Source: a virus
DNA length: 27,600 bases
Strand: one strand, 5' to 3'
IMG/VR virus record: IMGVR_UViG_3300041418_000022
Span: 1 to 27,600 of that record
A program made the position numbers and the translations under genes. The notes beneath the pieces were generated by a model. The model made no database searches. It saw only the letters and a program-made list of their open reading frames with translations, and was not told the origin of the DNA. Position 1 is the stretch's first letter. Every line of letters starts with the position of its first letter. Positions 1 to 7,882 of the stretch are shown one piece after another.

Positions 1-386
1 CCATCGAAAACGGAATTGTTACTGATTAGGACGTATTCGCCGTTGTAGTTTCTCCATGTTATTTTTGCCCCAGACGTGCCGGAATGGGCGGGAGCAAGGG
101 GAGTGCGATATGTCCCGGCCCGCAGAATGACCGTGTCCCCCGCCTGGGCGTTGGCGTTGGCCGTAGCAAGCGAACAACAGGCCGCACCGGCGAGGGGTGA
201 AGCGCTGTAGGCGTTCGCATAGGACACCTGCCCGGTAGGACTGACCCAATAACCAACGGACGAAGCCGTTGAGACAGTCACGGAAGTCGGCGTAAACAAT
301 CCCGCGAGCGCGGCTGGCGCAGGGGTGGCGTTAATGCCCCACCCTGGAATAATGCGGACATTGCGAGCCGCTGATGCTAATCCCAT
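1..386 (-). CDS. Parallel beta-helix tailspike-like protein, N-terminal part (runs off the left edge)
   Basis: Reading starts at the ATG at 386, two bases after the radical SAM stop, with a GGGAAG ribosome-site-like stretch just upstream. About 128 codons stay open to the window edge with no stop. Near the end of the visible part are the motifs AGDTVILRAGTYR, then APAHSGTSGAKITWRNYNGE and VLISN. This is the usual opening of right-handed parallel beta-helix proteins (pectate-lyase-like, polysaccharide-degrading). The first 60 or so residues are rich in Ala, Thr and Ser. Position at the end of the head/structural block suggests a tailspike or tail fibre that binds or cleaves host surface glycans, but the catalytic part lies outside the window. 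The beta-helix reading is fairly secure; the tailspike role is inference. Confidence 0.7.
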   Translation of the reverse strand, partial: MGLASAARNVRIIPGWGINATPAPAALAGLFTPTSVTVSTASSVGYWVSPTGQVSYANAYSASPLAGAACCSLATANANAQAGDTVILRAGTYRTPLAPAHSGTSGAKITWRNYNGEYVLISNNSVFD

Positions 387-388
387 GA

Positions 389-1084
389 TTATCTTCCCGT
401 GTTCATGCACCGCTCACACGGCAGGTCGATCTCTTTGAGATGTTCTCGCCAGTCTGCTGTGAGCGGAATGCCCCGCCCCTTGTATTTCAATCCCCACGCC
501 ACGCAACACCCGTAGAGCGTGCCGTCGTAGAGCGAAATCATGTCGGCCGGATACCACCAGCAGGGGACACCATCGCCGTCAGGCAGGTGATATGGGATGT
601 GCCAATCGATGGCCTCAACATGGACGCCTTTATGCCCATGCTTCTGCGCGTACTCGGCGACTGCTCGCACAATGTCTGCGTTCGAGCGCGTTCCGTAGCG
701 GGCTACAAACTCGTCAGTATAGTACGAGAAATAGACCGTGTCGAAACAGTCGAGAAGCGGCAGCTTCTCTGGATGCTCGCGGAACAACCAGCCGTTAGTC
801 ACGAGCCAGATGTTCGGGCAGTCGAGGATGTCGTGGATATCACGGGCGATTGCCTCGAACTCCGGGTGAAGCGTCGGCTCACCCCCGCTGATTTCGACAT
901 TCTCGATATGCCCGATGAGCCGCCCGTACTCTTGCAATTTCTCTATCGGGAGGGCCGTCCATTCGGCATGAGGGCTGTACCAGGTCAACTGCTCACGGAC
1001 AATACACTCCGGGCATCGGCGGTTACAGACCCGTGATATGGGAATCTGTATCCGCTTGATTTCGCGGCCCTCTTTGAACTTCAT
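389..1084 (-). CDS. Radical SAM enzyme
   Basis: A 231-residue protein. The start at 1084 forms an ATGA overlap with the upstream glycosyltransferase-methyltransferase gene; an in-frame ATG three codons earlier is less likely. The CX3CX2C cluster motif is C20, C24 and C27 (CNRRCPEC). The SAM-binding GGEP motif follows at about 67-70 (ISGGEPTLHP). The C-terminal third has further cysteines (VPCWW, YGCC, LPCERC), compatible with a small auxiliary cluster or zinc site, but I do not see a full SPASM domain. The family generates a 5'-deoxyadenosyl radical from S-adenosylmethionine; the substrate here is unknown. It lies in a run of sugar- and phosphate-modifying genes between virion genes, so a role in modifying a glycan or virion protein is plausible. 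Confidence 0.85.
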   Translation of the reverse strand: MKFKEGREIKRIQIPISRVCNRRCPECIVREQLTWYSPHAEWTALPIEKLQEYGRLIGHIENVEISGGEPTLHPEFEAIARDIHDILDCPNIWLVTNGWLFREHPEKLPLLDCFDTVYFSYYTDEFVARYGTRSNADIVRAVAEYAQKHGHKGVHVEAIDWHIPYHLPDGDGVPCWWYPADMISLYDGTLYGCCVAWGLKYKGRGIPLTADWREHLKEIDLPCERCMNTGR

Positions 1085-2310
1085 GCTCTCCACTTCTCCA
1101 GGTCAATGACCCAAATTGTTTCGGCCAGGTCAGGCTCACCGAATCGCTCGGTGACGGCCTCCTGGACGCTATGCCATTGCCAATCATGGCCGCAGAGCAT
1201 TTTCCTCGCCTTCGGCATCCAAGCCTCAATGTCGGCCTTCACGGACTCATAGGAATGGTCCCCGTCGATGAAGACCATATCGACCGACTGGTCGGGCACG
1301 AGCTTCGCCGCCTCAAGGCTCGTCATCCTCATGGCCTCAAGGTTCGGGAACTGCCCGACATTCGCCATGAACTCTTCATAAACATCGTGGTCTGGCACTG
1401 CGATTGCGGGACCAGTCATGCCGCCCTGTTCATTAAGCGTTCCTTTCCACGTATCAACGGCGATGACCTTAGCGGGCGGCTGACCGTCGGTGCGTTTTAC
1501 TGCCCCGGAAAGTAGGGCATGGGTCGAGCGGCCCTTCCATGACCCGATCTCGATGATTCCATCCATTCGGCAGGCCGTCTCATAGAGCCAGTTCAGTTCG
1601 AGCGGGGCCATCCAGCCGGAGATTTCGTTCTCGTAGAGTTTGCGGCTCTGCATCACCGCCCATATCTTCTCGCCGGCCTCGAACTCGGAGCGCCCATAGG
1701 CGTACTTGCCGACGTGCATGAGCGGGATGGACGGGTCGGCCCATATCTTGTAGCCGAGCGTCTGCTTGGCCCGCTTGCAGAATGCGAGGTCTTCACCGAC
1801 CTCCTTGCCCTTGTCATCGACTCCGATCCCGAACGGCGGCCCGATGGCCTTCACTACGTCCGGGTTGAACCGCTCCAACACCCGCCGCTTGATGAGCATG
1901 AAGCCAGTGCCGAGCCCGTCGACCTCGAACAGCCCGACACGCGGCACCGCGTAGCGCGTATGAAACCCGCCGTCATGGTAGTCGAAGATGAGCGGCCGGG
2001 CCTCGCGTTCCTTGCGGAAATAAACCCCACCGACGATATCCAGGTCATACGACATCAGGCGCGATACCGCATAGGGCGGGAATGAGATGTCACTGTCGAC
2101 CCACAGCAGGAAATCGGCGTTCGTCACATTCAGGAATGATGCGGTCATCTCGTTTCTGTTCGCCGAGATCAGGGCGCACTCGTTCGTCAATACCTTGTGC
2201 GGGATGCCCCTGAAGAGCAGATATTCCCGCGCCGCAAGCAACGAGTGCATGCACTCCGGCTCCAGCTGCCCCCGAAGAACGGGACAGGCGATGAGAATTG
2301 ATGGCGTCAA
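1081..2310 (-). CDS. Fused glycosyltransferase (GT-A) and class I methyltransferase
   Basis: A 409-residue, two-domain protein. Residues 1-225 resemble a GT-A glycosyltransferase, with a DxD-type metal site in LLWVDSDI (D72, D74), GGVYFRKE at 94-101 and GLGTGFMLIKR at 132-141. Residues 235-409 resemble a class I SAM-dependent methyltransferase of the Methyltransf_24 kind: IIEIGSWKGRST at 252-263 (glycine-rich SAM loop), VIAVDTWKG at 282-290, FIDGDHSYE at 347-355 and CGHDW at 373-377. The protein probably adds a sugar and methylates it, or methylates a related sugar. There is no signal peptide or membrane segment, so it acts in the cytoplasm. It overlaps the radical SAM gene by ATGA. The fusion of the two activities is clear; the substrate is unknown. 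Confidence 0.85.
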   Translation of the reverse strand: MTPSILIACPVLRGQLEPECMHSLLAAREYLLFRGIPHKVLTNECALISANRNEMTASFLNVTNADFLLWVDSDISFPPYAVSRLMSYDLDIVGGVYFRKEREARPLIFDYHDGGFHTRYAVPRVGLFEVDGLGTGFMLIKRRVLERFNPDVVKAIGPPFGIGVDDKGKEVGEDLAFCKRAKQTLGYKIWADPSIPLMHVGKYAYGRSEFEAGEKIWAVMQSRKLYENEISGWMAPLELNWLYETACRMDGIIEIGSWKGRSTHALLSGAVKRTDGQPPAKVIAVDTWKGTLNEQGGMTGPAIAVPDHDVYEEFMANVGQFPNLEAMRMTSLEAAKLVPDQSVDMVFIDGDHSYESVKADIEAWMPKARKMLCGHDWQWHSVQEAVTERFGEPDLAETIWVIDLEKWRA

Positions 2311-2341
2311 ACGCGCCTCCTTGTGGAAGATTAAAGCCGTA

Positions 2342-2920
2342 CTACTTCGGCACCTCTCCTGTCACGCCGATCGGATGCGGCGTGATGATGACGCTGACCG
2401 AGCCGTCCGGCCCGACCACGCGATGTACCTTCGCCGGGATTATCGGAACCCCAGGCGGAAGTTCCGGCTTTTTCGCTTCCTCTTCGTCGTCCTTGGCCTT
2501 GACCTTCGTCTCCGGGACGTGCGGTTTGTCTGGCATTGGCCGCTCCTTCACCTGGACTCCAACGCGGCCCAGGATCGCATTCATAGCATCGACATGAGTC
2601 ACCGGCTGGCCGTCGGCTGGGTCAATCGTGATAGCCAGGTCGTCGAGCATCGCCACCATCTCGAAGTCTTTCTTGTCCGTGATGGCGACGCCCGACAGTT
2701 CATGCTCGTCCAGCCACCTTTGCACGATGGCGCGTGATCCGTCGTCCCCGGCGCGGGCGGAGAAAATCCTCACTTCTACACCGGCCTGCTTGAGCATGCG
2801 GAGGAATGAGAGTGGCGCTTCGTTGTCCGCCCCATAATTCCTGCCGGTCAACGCGAACGAACGGGCATCGGGAAATTGAACAAGCACTCCGTCAAAGTCG
2901 AACCCGACCCAACCGCTCAT
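2342..2920 (-). CDS. HAD-superfamily phosphatase-like protein with Pro-rich tail
   Basis: A 192-residue protein. The N-terminal GFDFDGVL gives the DxD nucleophile pair of the HAD fold (D8, D10). It is followed by a motif II-like VRIFSAR (about 51-57) and an acidic motif MLDDLAI (about 90-96) that fits the metal-binding motif IV. The fold matches small phage HAD hydrolases related to polynucleotide-kinase phosphatases and 5'-nucleotidases. From about residue 128 on there is a charged, proline-rich stretch (KPHVPETKVKAKDDEEEAKK) and a short C-terminal segment with VVGPDGSVSVII that is outside the catalytic domain. It lies between a virion protein gene and the glycosyltransferase fusion. The substrate could be a sugar phosphate or a nucleotide; the sequence does not decide. 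Confidence 0.75.
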   Translation of the reverse strand: MSGWVGFDFDGVLVQFPDARSFALTGRNYGADNEAPLSFLRMLKQAGVEVRIFSARAGDDGSRAIVQRWLDEHELSGVAITDKKDFEMVAMLDDLAITIDPADGQPVTHVDAMNAILGRVGVQVKERPMPDKPHVPETKVKAKDDEEEAKKPELPPGVPIIPAKVHRVVGPDGSVSVIITPHPIGVTGEVPK

Positions 2921-2932
2921 GTCACCCAGTCG

Positions 2933-3352
2933 TCAGGACAGGTGGATGATGCCGGCGGTGGACCACTGAATCGTGAACGTGCCGTTCGTGGCGGTCTGGT
3001 CGGAACCGAAGTCGAAGTAGCAGACCAGATTGTCGGTCGTCGCGGCCCCGGTGGACTTATAGACGACTGCGCCACGCGCCGTCAGCGTGACGGATGACCA
3101 GGACACGTTCTGCCCGCCGAACTGACCCCAATGGTTCGTGGTGTCGGTCGTGCAGGTGGGAGAGGTGATCTGCGCCCCGCCCGTCGTGTAGTTCGTGGTG
3201 CTGACCTCGCTCGTGACCGTCGTGCGATAGTGAGTGGCCGAGGTGGCCGAATAGGCCGAGGTGACGAGCATGCAGTAGAACGTGTTGCTCGTCAGGTTGA
3301 TGGTGTTGCACAGTACCTCGGACTTGAAATAATCATACAGAATCGAAGCCAT
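2933..3352 (-). CDS. Virion structural protein (head or tail), putative
   Basis: A 139-residue protein starting at an ATG with a good GGAGG site six bases upstream. It is rich in Thr, Ser and Gly, with alternating short beta-type stretches. It matches the pattern of a common siphophage virion protein: an N-terminal SILYDYFKSEV, a central CMLVTSAYSATSATHYR, TSEVSTTNYTTGG, then SSVTLTARGAVVYKS and finally YFDFGSDQ...GTFTIQW. I know this pattern from unannotated phage structural genes near the head-tail junction, not from a named family. Its place among head genes supports a virion role. There is no signal peptide. Confidence 0.6.
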   Translation of the reverse strand: MASILYDYFKSEVLCNTINLTSNTFYCMLVTSAYSATSATHYRTTVTSEVSTTNYTTGGAQITSPTCTTDTTNHWGQFGGQNVSWSSVTLTARGAVVYKSTGAATTDNLVCYFDFGSDQTATNGTFTIQWSTAGIIHLS

Positions 3353-3432
3353 TTGTTACCTCCATGTGGTAATGGTCTGTATCGCAAGGGTCATGGTAAC
3401 ATGACCGTCTTGTCGTCGAATGTTTCTTCTTT

Positions 3433-3609
3433 TCATTTTGCCAGCGGTGGGTTCTCCACCATCTTGTTCATCGGCGGCGCGCTGACGAACTTCGCGATGC
3501 CCTGCGAGACCCAGACGGCGGCGCAGTCCGCCGTGACGCTCCGCCGCTCGCCGCGATGGGCGCACTTCCAATCGACGAGGAACTCGACCTCAATCGTTGT
3601 GGGTGACAA
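3433..3609 (-). CDS. Small phage protein with TTG start, head-region type
   Basis: A 58-residue reading frame too short for usual cut-offs. The TTG start at 3609 lies inside the end of the upstream glycosyltransferase gene, with a GGAGAGG site correctly spaced upstream; the stop is TGA at 3435-3433. The protein reads IEVEFLVDWKCAHRGE, then SVTADCAAVWVSQGIAKFV. This matches small phage head-region proteins that have a hydrophobic first strand, a Gly/Glu turn and a final A..LV..GIA motif. It fills most of a gap that would otherwise look empty. I judge it real from this protein-like pattern and the ribosome site. The function is unknown. Confidence 0.65.
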   Translation of the reverse strand: MSPTTIEVEFLVDWKCAHRGERRSVTADCAAVWVSQGIAKFVSAPPMNKMVENPPLAK

Positions 3610-4846
3610 TGCGCCTCTCCAATTCTGCGAACAACGGGACCCAATACTGGTTCCAGACGTTGTCCCAGTCGTACTCCAGAATGCCGCTTCGGACCTTCTG
3701 CGCTATCGCGCCGCGGTCGCACGGCTTCACCGCCGCGTAGCCTTCTTCGAGCGCATCCAGCACGGCCCCGGCGTCACAGCGGAGGCGGAAGCCTTCCGTA
3801 CCGAGCCACTCGCGGTCGGCGAACTTGTCCGTCTTGATGAGCCAGCCGGTCTTGCAGAGTTCCGGCCCGCTGGTCGTGTCGGTCACGACGACGGGAACGC
3901 CGCACGCCTGAGCCTCGATGATGGGAACGCCGAAGCCTTCGCCGCGCGTCGGGAGCGCGAATAGGTCGAACCCGTTGTAGATATTCGCCATCATCGTCGC
4001 GTCAATCCGGCCCATCCACATCGCGCCCTGGTCCGGCCATAGCACCCAATCGTTGATGCCGATGTTCTTGGCGATTTGCTGATAGTTGAGCGTCTCGGCG
4101 AGAATCCCGCCAGCGTGTGAGTGCAGATAGAGCCGCGCTTCTTCGTGCCGCTCGTGGAACACTTTGAACGCCTGCATGAGCGGGATGTAGCCCTTGCGGT
4201 CATCGCCGTAGTTGAGCCCGACGGCACCGATGAGGAACTCGCCGCCCTTGAGCCCGACGGCCTTGCGGAACGCCTCGCGCCCGGCTGGGCGGATCGTGAA
4301 CACCGACGCGTCCATGCCGAGCGGCGCGTAGATAGGCCTTAGCCCCATCGCCTCAAGTTCTCGGATAGCGTGCCGCGTCGGGCCGATGACGATTCCCGGC
4401 TCGACGAATATCTCTTTCATGCGCTCCGATATCCATTCGGAGTCGATGTACGCGACGGCCGCCCATTGCTCTTTCGGGAACAAACGGTGGCCGCACATCG
4501 TCCAGATGTCCCACGACGTGAAAACGTAATCGAACTTCTCTTGCTCCATCATCTTGTTGATGTAGTAGCCGTTCGTGCCGTCGAACACGTCGATGCCCTG
4601 GACTTCCTCGTAGAGTTTGCCGAGCAGGGTGGACGGGTCTTGATGCGCGTCAACCGCCGTGCCAACCTCATCGACCAACTCCATCATCCGGGCGCGGTCA
4701 TACCAATAATGCCACCCGGTCGTCTGATGCTTCGTGGCGATTCGGACGTAGTGACCCGCGTCCGTCAGCCGCCGCACCGCTTCAGCGGTGACGATGCCGT
4801 ATGCGGTCTTGCAGTCCGGCTCGCTCGAACTCCAAATAATTCTCAT
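3590..4846 (-). CDS. Glycosyltransferase family 4 (GT-B fold)
   Basis: A 418-residue protein. The N-terminal half begins MRIIWSSSE and has a Rossmann-like layout. The C-terminal half has the GT4 signature LPTRGEGFGVPIIEAQACGVPVV at about 299-320, with the EX7E pair at E303 and E311 that normally contacts the nucleotide-sugar donor. No membrane segment is present. The start at 4846 has AGGAG five bases upstream and follows a G/C-rich hairpin (4861-4897). A second in-frame-looking ATG (4850, MNENYL) belongs to another frame. The enzyme should transfer a sugar from an activated donor to an unknown acceptor. Its position between a decoration-like virion protein and small head genes makes glycosylation of the virion a reasonable guess, but host-surface modification is possible. 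Confidence 0.85.
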   Translation of the reverse strand: MRIIWSSSEPDCKTAYGIVTAEAVRRLTDAGHYVRIATKHQTTGWHYWYDRARMMELVDEVGTAVDAHQDPSTLLGKLYEEVQGIDVFDGTNGYYINKMMEQEKFDYVFTSWDIWTMCGHRLFPKEQWAAVAYIDSEWISERMKEIFVEPGIVIGPTRHAIRELEAMGLRPIYAPLGMDASVFTIRPAGREAFRKAVGLKGGEFLIGAVGLNYGDDRKGYIPLMQAFKVFHERHEEARLYLHSHAGGILAETLNYQQIAKNIGINDWVLWPDQGAMWMGRIDATMMANIYNGFDLFALPTRGEGFGVPIIEAQACGVPVVVTDTTSGPELCKTGWLIKTDKFADREWLGTEGFRLRCDAGAVLDALEEGYAAVKPCDRGAIAQKVRSGILEYDWDNVWNQYWVPLFAELERRIVTHND

Positions 4847-4860
4847 TCATGCTCCTGGTC

Positions 4861-4897
4861 GGAAGGGCGGGGGGCCGTTGCCGACCCCCCGACTTCC
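4861..4897 (-). promoter_or_regulatory. G/C-rich hairpin just before the GT4 start
   Basis: On the minus strand this is GGAAG, a 2-base mismatch, GGGGGG, a 10-base loop region, CCCCCC, a 2-base mismatch, then CTTCC. No U-run follows, so it is not a standard intrinsic terminator. It ends about 8 bases before the AGGAG ribosome site of the glycosyltransferase gene. It could stabilise the message, pause polymerase or limit ribosome access. The pairing is seen in the sequence; the role is inference. Confidence 0.4.
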
Positions 4898-4932
4898 TGA
4901 TATCGCTTCTGAGTTTGCACTCCTGCTTCTGC

Positions 4933-5361
4933 TTACATTGAGGGGACGGTGGACTGTTTGTAGCGTGCCCGCCCGCCGATGAGAGTGACGATGCCGAGTT
5001 CGACTCCCGAGCCGTTGTTCGTCGTTCCGAGGAACGAAACGTACTGGAAGCCGTTGCCGGCGTCGAGGTCCTGACCTCTGACCTGGCAAACGAGCGCGAA
5101 CGTGCTGGCCGTCCCGCCGACCACGGTGGCCGTCGCACCCGTGACCGTCTTGGAGCCGGACCCCGTGGAGGTCGAGGCCTGATACGCCTTCAGCGTCAGC
5201 GTCGAGCCGGAGGCGAGGGCCGAGCCGGAGAGAACGCCGACCAGAAGGTCATAGTTGGCCATGTTGGCGTAGGTGGTCGTGATGGTGCTTTGACCGATGG
5301 AGACGTGATAGCCTCCGTACAGCACGTCGTATTGCTGTGTGAAATAGTGAATGTTGCCCAT
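4933..5361 (-). CDS. Capsid decoration-like virion protein, putative
   Basis: A 142-residue protein directly downstream of the second major capsid gene. It is Gly/Ser/Thr-rich with many short hydrophobic stretches and few charged residues. Visible patterns are IGQSTITTTYANMANYDLLVG, STLTLKAYQAS, then FALVCQVRGQDLDAGNGF and VELGIVTLIGG. I recognise this layout from small phage virion proteins encoded right after the capsid gene, which are often decoration or minor capsid proteins, but cannot name a family. There is no signal peptide or membrane span. The next gene is the GT4 glycosyltransferase after an 86-base gap. Confidence 0.55.
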   Translation of the reverse strand: MGNIHYFTQQYDVLYGGYHVSIGQSTITTTYANMANYDLLVGVLSGSALASGSTLTLKAYQASTSTGSGSKTVTGATATVVGGTASTFALVCQVRGQDLDAGNGFQYVSFLGTTNNGSGVELGIVTLIGGRARYKQSTVPSM

Positions 5362-5376
5362 ATTTGGGTCTCCTTG

Positions 5377-6414
5377 TTAACTGTGTGTGGCGATCGTGAC
5401 AAACGGGCTCACGGTTGTGGACCCGTTCTTCGGCGTGATTGCCGAGGACAGCATCGGCTGTCCGTCCACGCGGAGCGTGATTCGCCAGAACGTCTCGTCT
5501 GTGACGTAGCCGTAAGAACCGGGAACGTGCTGAGACGCATCGATGATGATTGACCTGTCGGCTATCAGGTAGTGGGCGAAATCGGCGAGAATCAAATCGC
5601 CGAACGTGCCGAGTGCCGTGGCTTGCTCGGTAACGATAAATGGCCGCCCGAGGATTGTGTTCTGCCCCATGTCGATGTGATTGGCGAGCGCCGTGTCGCT
5701 GCGCTTGAGTTTGATGAGGGAGGCGAGCGCGCCGGGGCTGACGAGCCACACGGCCCGCTTCCAACTGTCGGGGAGGAAACGAGCCGCTACACCGGCGAGG
5801 TCCTCGTAGTAGATATCGGTGGATGTCCCAGCGGCACGGACTGTCTTGATGAGCGCGGGGCAATTGAGAATCCCGAGCGGTTGGCCGGCGCCGTTGCCGC
5901 GAATGAACGCGGCGTCCTCGACAAACGCCAGAGCGCGGCCGATGAAGGTGCGCATGAGGTTGCCGAAGTTGTCAACGTCAGCCATGAGTTCGTTCGACGT
6001 GAAGAACCCGCCCCCGAGTTTGTGTGGCGTCATTTCAACATCTCCGAACTTGATGCCGGAGATGACGCTCGCGCCGCTGATGGCGGTCGCCGGGGCCATC
6101 CATGTGAACGTCACCCCACCGTAGATGTAGGTGGAGCGGTCGCTTTCAACGATGGTCCGCACGTGGAGCGAATCGGTGTGCGCTTTCAGCACCACCGCCC
6201 GAGGCCGGACGATGGCATCCTCCAGCGCAACCGTCATGATTTGAGAGGCCCATTCCTCAGGGATGAGGAAACCGCCGAGAGAATCATCCGACATAGCAAG
6301 GTGCCCAGCCTTGACGAGCCGACTGTCGGACGCTTGACCAATGCTGACGGCGCGGGCGCGGACTAGGAATTCACCGAGACTCTTGAAGCCGCCCGTCTTT
6401 GTATCGTAATCCAT
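5377..6414 (-). CDS. Major capsid protein, HK97 fold, second copy
   Basis: A 345-residue HK97-type capsid protein. Hallmarks are GGFLIPEEWASQI (about 47-59), VEMTPHKLGGGFFTSNELMAD, AFIRGNGAGQPLGILNC, and a C-terminal LGRPFIVTEQ and DLILADFAHYLIADR. It is clearly a paralogue of the protein encoded at 6430-7680: both share the order GGFL(V/I)PE, TPHKL, SNELLAD/SNELMAD, RG(S/N)GAG(M/Q)PLG(V/I)LNC and the ADF.YLI.DR motif. Unlike that copy it lacks a long charged N-terminal scaffold-like delta domain and starts almost directly before the fold. It may form a minor capsomer type (for example pentamers) or a variant shell protein. The gap to the first copy is only 15 bases. Confidence 0.85.
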   Translation of the reverse strand: MDYDTKTGGFKSLGEFLVRARAVSIGQASDSRLVKAGHLAMSDDSLGGFLIPEEWASQIMTVALEDAIVRPRAVVLKAHTDSLHVRTIVESDRSTYIYGGVTFTWMAPATAISGASVISGIKFGDVEMTPHKLGGGFFTSNELMADVDNFGNLMRTFIGRALAFVEDAAFIRGNGAGQPLGILNCPALIKTVRAAGTSTDIYYEDLAGVAARFLPDSWKRAVWLVSPGALASLIKLKRSDTALANHIDMGQNTILGRPFIVTEQATALGTFGDLILADFAHYLIADRSIIIDASQHVPGSYGYVTDETFWRITLRVDGQPMLSSAITPKNGSTTVSPFVTIATHS

Positions 6415-6429
6415 TTTCTGCTCCTAGCA

Positions 6430-7680
6430 TCAGGACGTGGTCGAGGCGAGTCCGACGAACGGGGAATAGGTGGCGGAGTTGTCCTTCAAGGTCAACTTCG
6501 TCTGGGGCCAGCATTGCCCAGCGACGCGCAGAACGAACCGCCATGCGGTCTCGTCGTAGTCGAATCTGATGTGCGTGGAGGCGTCGATGGTGATGGGCTG
6601 GCGATCGCCGATGAGGTAGTAGGAGAAGTCGGCGAAGATAATGTCGTTTGCGGTTGCGAGATGGGGCAGTTTTTCCGTGATGAACACAGGCCGGCCCAGG
6701 AGCGTCCAGTTGATGCCGAGGTGGGCGTCCGGCTGAAAGACCAGGATGCGGGTATACTCGGTCGAGAGGTACTTGGTGCCCATCGTGATGAGTTCCGGAA
6801 TGACGCTCGGGTTGATGACCCAGACCGCTCGATTGAGCGACGTGGGGAGCATGGCCGCATACATCTTGGCGATGTCGTCATAGGAGATGTGCGACACGAC
6901 GGCCCGATAGACGGAAGAGAGACAGCCGCAGTTCAGGACGCCCAGGGGCATCCCGGCACCGGAGCCACGCAGGAAAGCGTAGTCCTCGTTCCACGCCCAC
7001 GCCTTCGCGAACTGCCGCTTGAGCATCGGCTCCAGCGCGATGGCGCTGTCGGCGAGCAATTCGTTCGAGGCATAGGTGATGCCGGCCAATTTGTGCGGCG
7101 TCAATTCCATCTGACCGAACAGCGGCGCGGTCCCAGACTTCTGGGCCGCTTCTGCCGTCCAGTAGGCGATGATGCCGCCGAACAGGGACGAGACGTGGCT
7201 CGTGTCGGCGACATAGGGGATTTTCAGCGAGTCGGTCGTCATCGGAATGACGGTCGGCCCGCACCGGCGCACGATTTCATCTTCGATTGCCAGTTCCTGC
7301 AGGTCTGCCCTATAGACCTCAGGGACGAGGAAACCGCCCATTGAGTCGTCGGCGATTTCCGAGTGTCCCGTCGTGCCGGCCCCGCCTTTCTCCTCGACGT
7401 AGAGTTTGGCGAGACGCGGGTCGAGAGTGCCCGACTTGCGGGACCGATAGATGGAGTCCAAGAAATACCGGAAGCCCTTGAACTCCTTGGCGGCTTCATT
7501 GGCCGCTTTTTGCTTTTCCTCGGGGATGAGGAATTTCTTATCGGCTTCCTTGATTTTGGCCTCTGCGTCGGCGCGCTGTTCCTTCATAGCGTCGGCGACG
7601 TACTTGCCCACCGCCTCGTTGACGGCGAGTTTGACGGCCTCGTCGATTTGAGCATTAGCCTGTTTGGTTTCGTCGCTCAT
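6430..7680 (-). CDS. Major capsid protein, HK97 fold, first copy
   Basis: A 416-residue protein. The start at 7680 (MSDETKQ) is chosen over an in-frame upstream ATG at 7785, because the extra 35 residues are Arg-rich, unlike capsid sequence, and overlap another gene. Residues 1-100 are charged and helical (VKLAVNEAVGKYVADAMKEQ and EEKQKAANEAAKEF), as expected for the cleaved delta/scaffold domain of HK97-type capsids. The shell domain follows: GGFLVPEVYRADLQEL, TPHKLAGITYASNELLAD, FLRGSGAGMPLGVLNC, LGRPVFITEKLPH and IIFADFSYYLIGDRQ. The prohead protease gene is four genes upstream, which fits delta-domain removal during maturation. Confidence 0.9.
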   Translation of the reverse strand: MSDETKQANAQIDEAVKLAVNEAVGKYVADAMKEQRADAEAKIKEADKKFLIPEEKQKAANEAAKEFKGFRYFLDSIYRSRKSGTLDPRLAKLYVEEKGGAGTTGHSEIADDSMGGFLVPEVYRADLQELAIEDEIVRRCGPTVIPMTTDSLKIPYVADTSHVSSLFGGIIAYWTAEAAQKSGTAPLFGQMELTPHKLAGITYASNELLADSAIALEPMLKRQFAKAWAWNEDYAFLRGSGAGMPLGVLNCGCLSSVYRAVVSHISYDDIAKMYAAMLPTSLNRAVWVINPSVIPELITMGTKYLSTEYTRILVFQPDAHLGINWTLLGRPVFITEKLPHLATANDIIFADFSYYLIGDRQPITIDASTHIRFDYDETAWRFVLRVAGQCWPQTKLTLKDNSATYSPFVGLASTTS

Positions 7681-7684
7681 AAAA

Positions 7685-7882
7685 TTATCCGATGCTGGCT
7701 TTGGATTTCGGCGTGTCGTGCCGCCCGCCGCGCTTCGTGCGTCCTGACATCTCCAGCCGCCTGTTCGCCGGCTGACACTTCTCACGGAGTGTCTCCACCG
7801 GGTGCTGATGCGGCCTGATGTCTCTAGAGCCGGAGCGGGGTGCTTGCCGAATGAGAGCCGAGGCCAGCAGATGTATCGTCAT
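7685..7882 (-). CDS. Small basic protein, unknown
   Basis: A 65-residue frame whose ATG overlaps the upstream zinc-ribbon gene by ATGA and which ends five bases before the capsid start. It is rich in Arg, His, Lys and Ser with no hydrophobic core, membrane span or recognisable motif. The composition is not convincing as a folded protein. Support rests on the coupled start, which is the rule in this part of the genome, and on the fact that it fills the space before the capsid gene. It may equally be an untranslated or fortuitous frame in the capsid leader. Confidence 0.4.
   Translation of the reverse strand: MTIHLLASALIRQAPRSGSRDIRPHQHPVETLREKCQPANRRLEMSGRTKRGGRHDTPKSKASIG

Noticed and set aside
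440-1036. Plus-strand open frame opposite the radical SAM gene
   Set aside because: The minus strand has the full CX3CX2C and GGEP motifs; the plus frame shows no family features.
3131-3964. Plus-strand open frame of 277 codons
   Set aside because: It runs opposite a virion gene, the TTG-start small gene and the GT4 gene, with Arg/Asp/Val-rich composition typical of complement frames.
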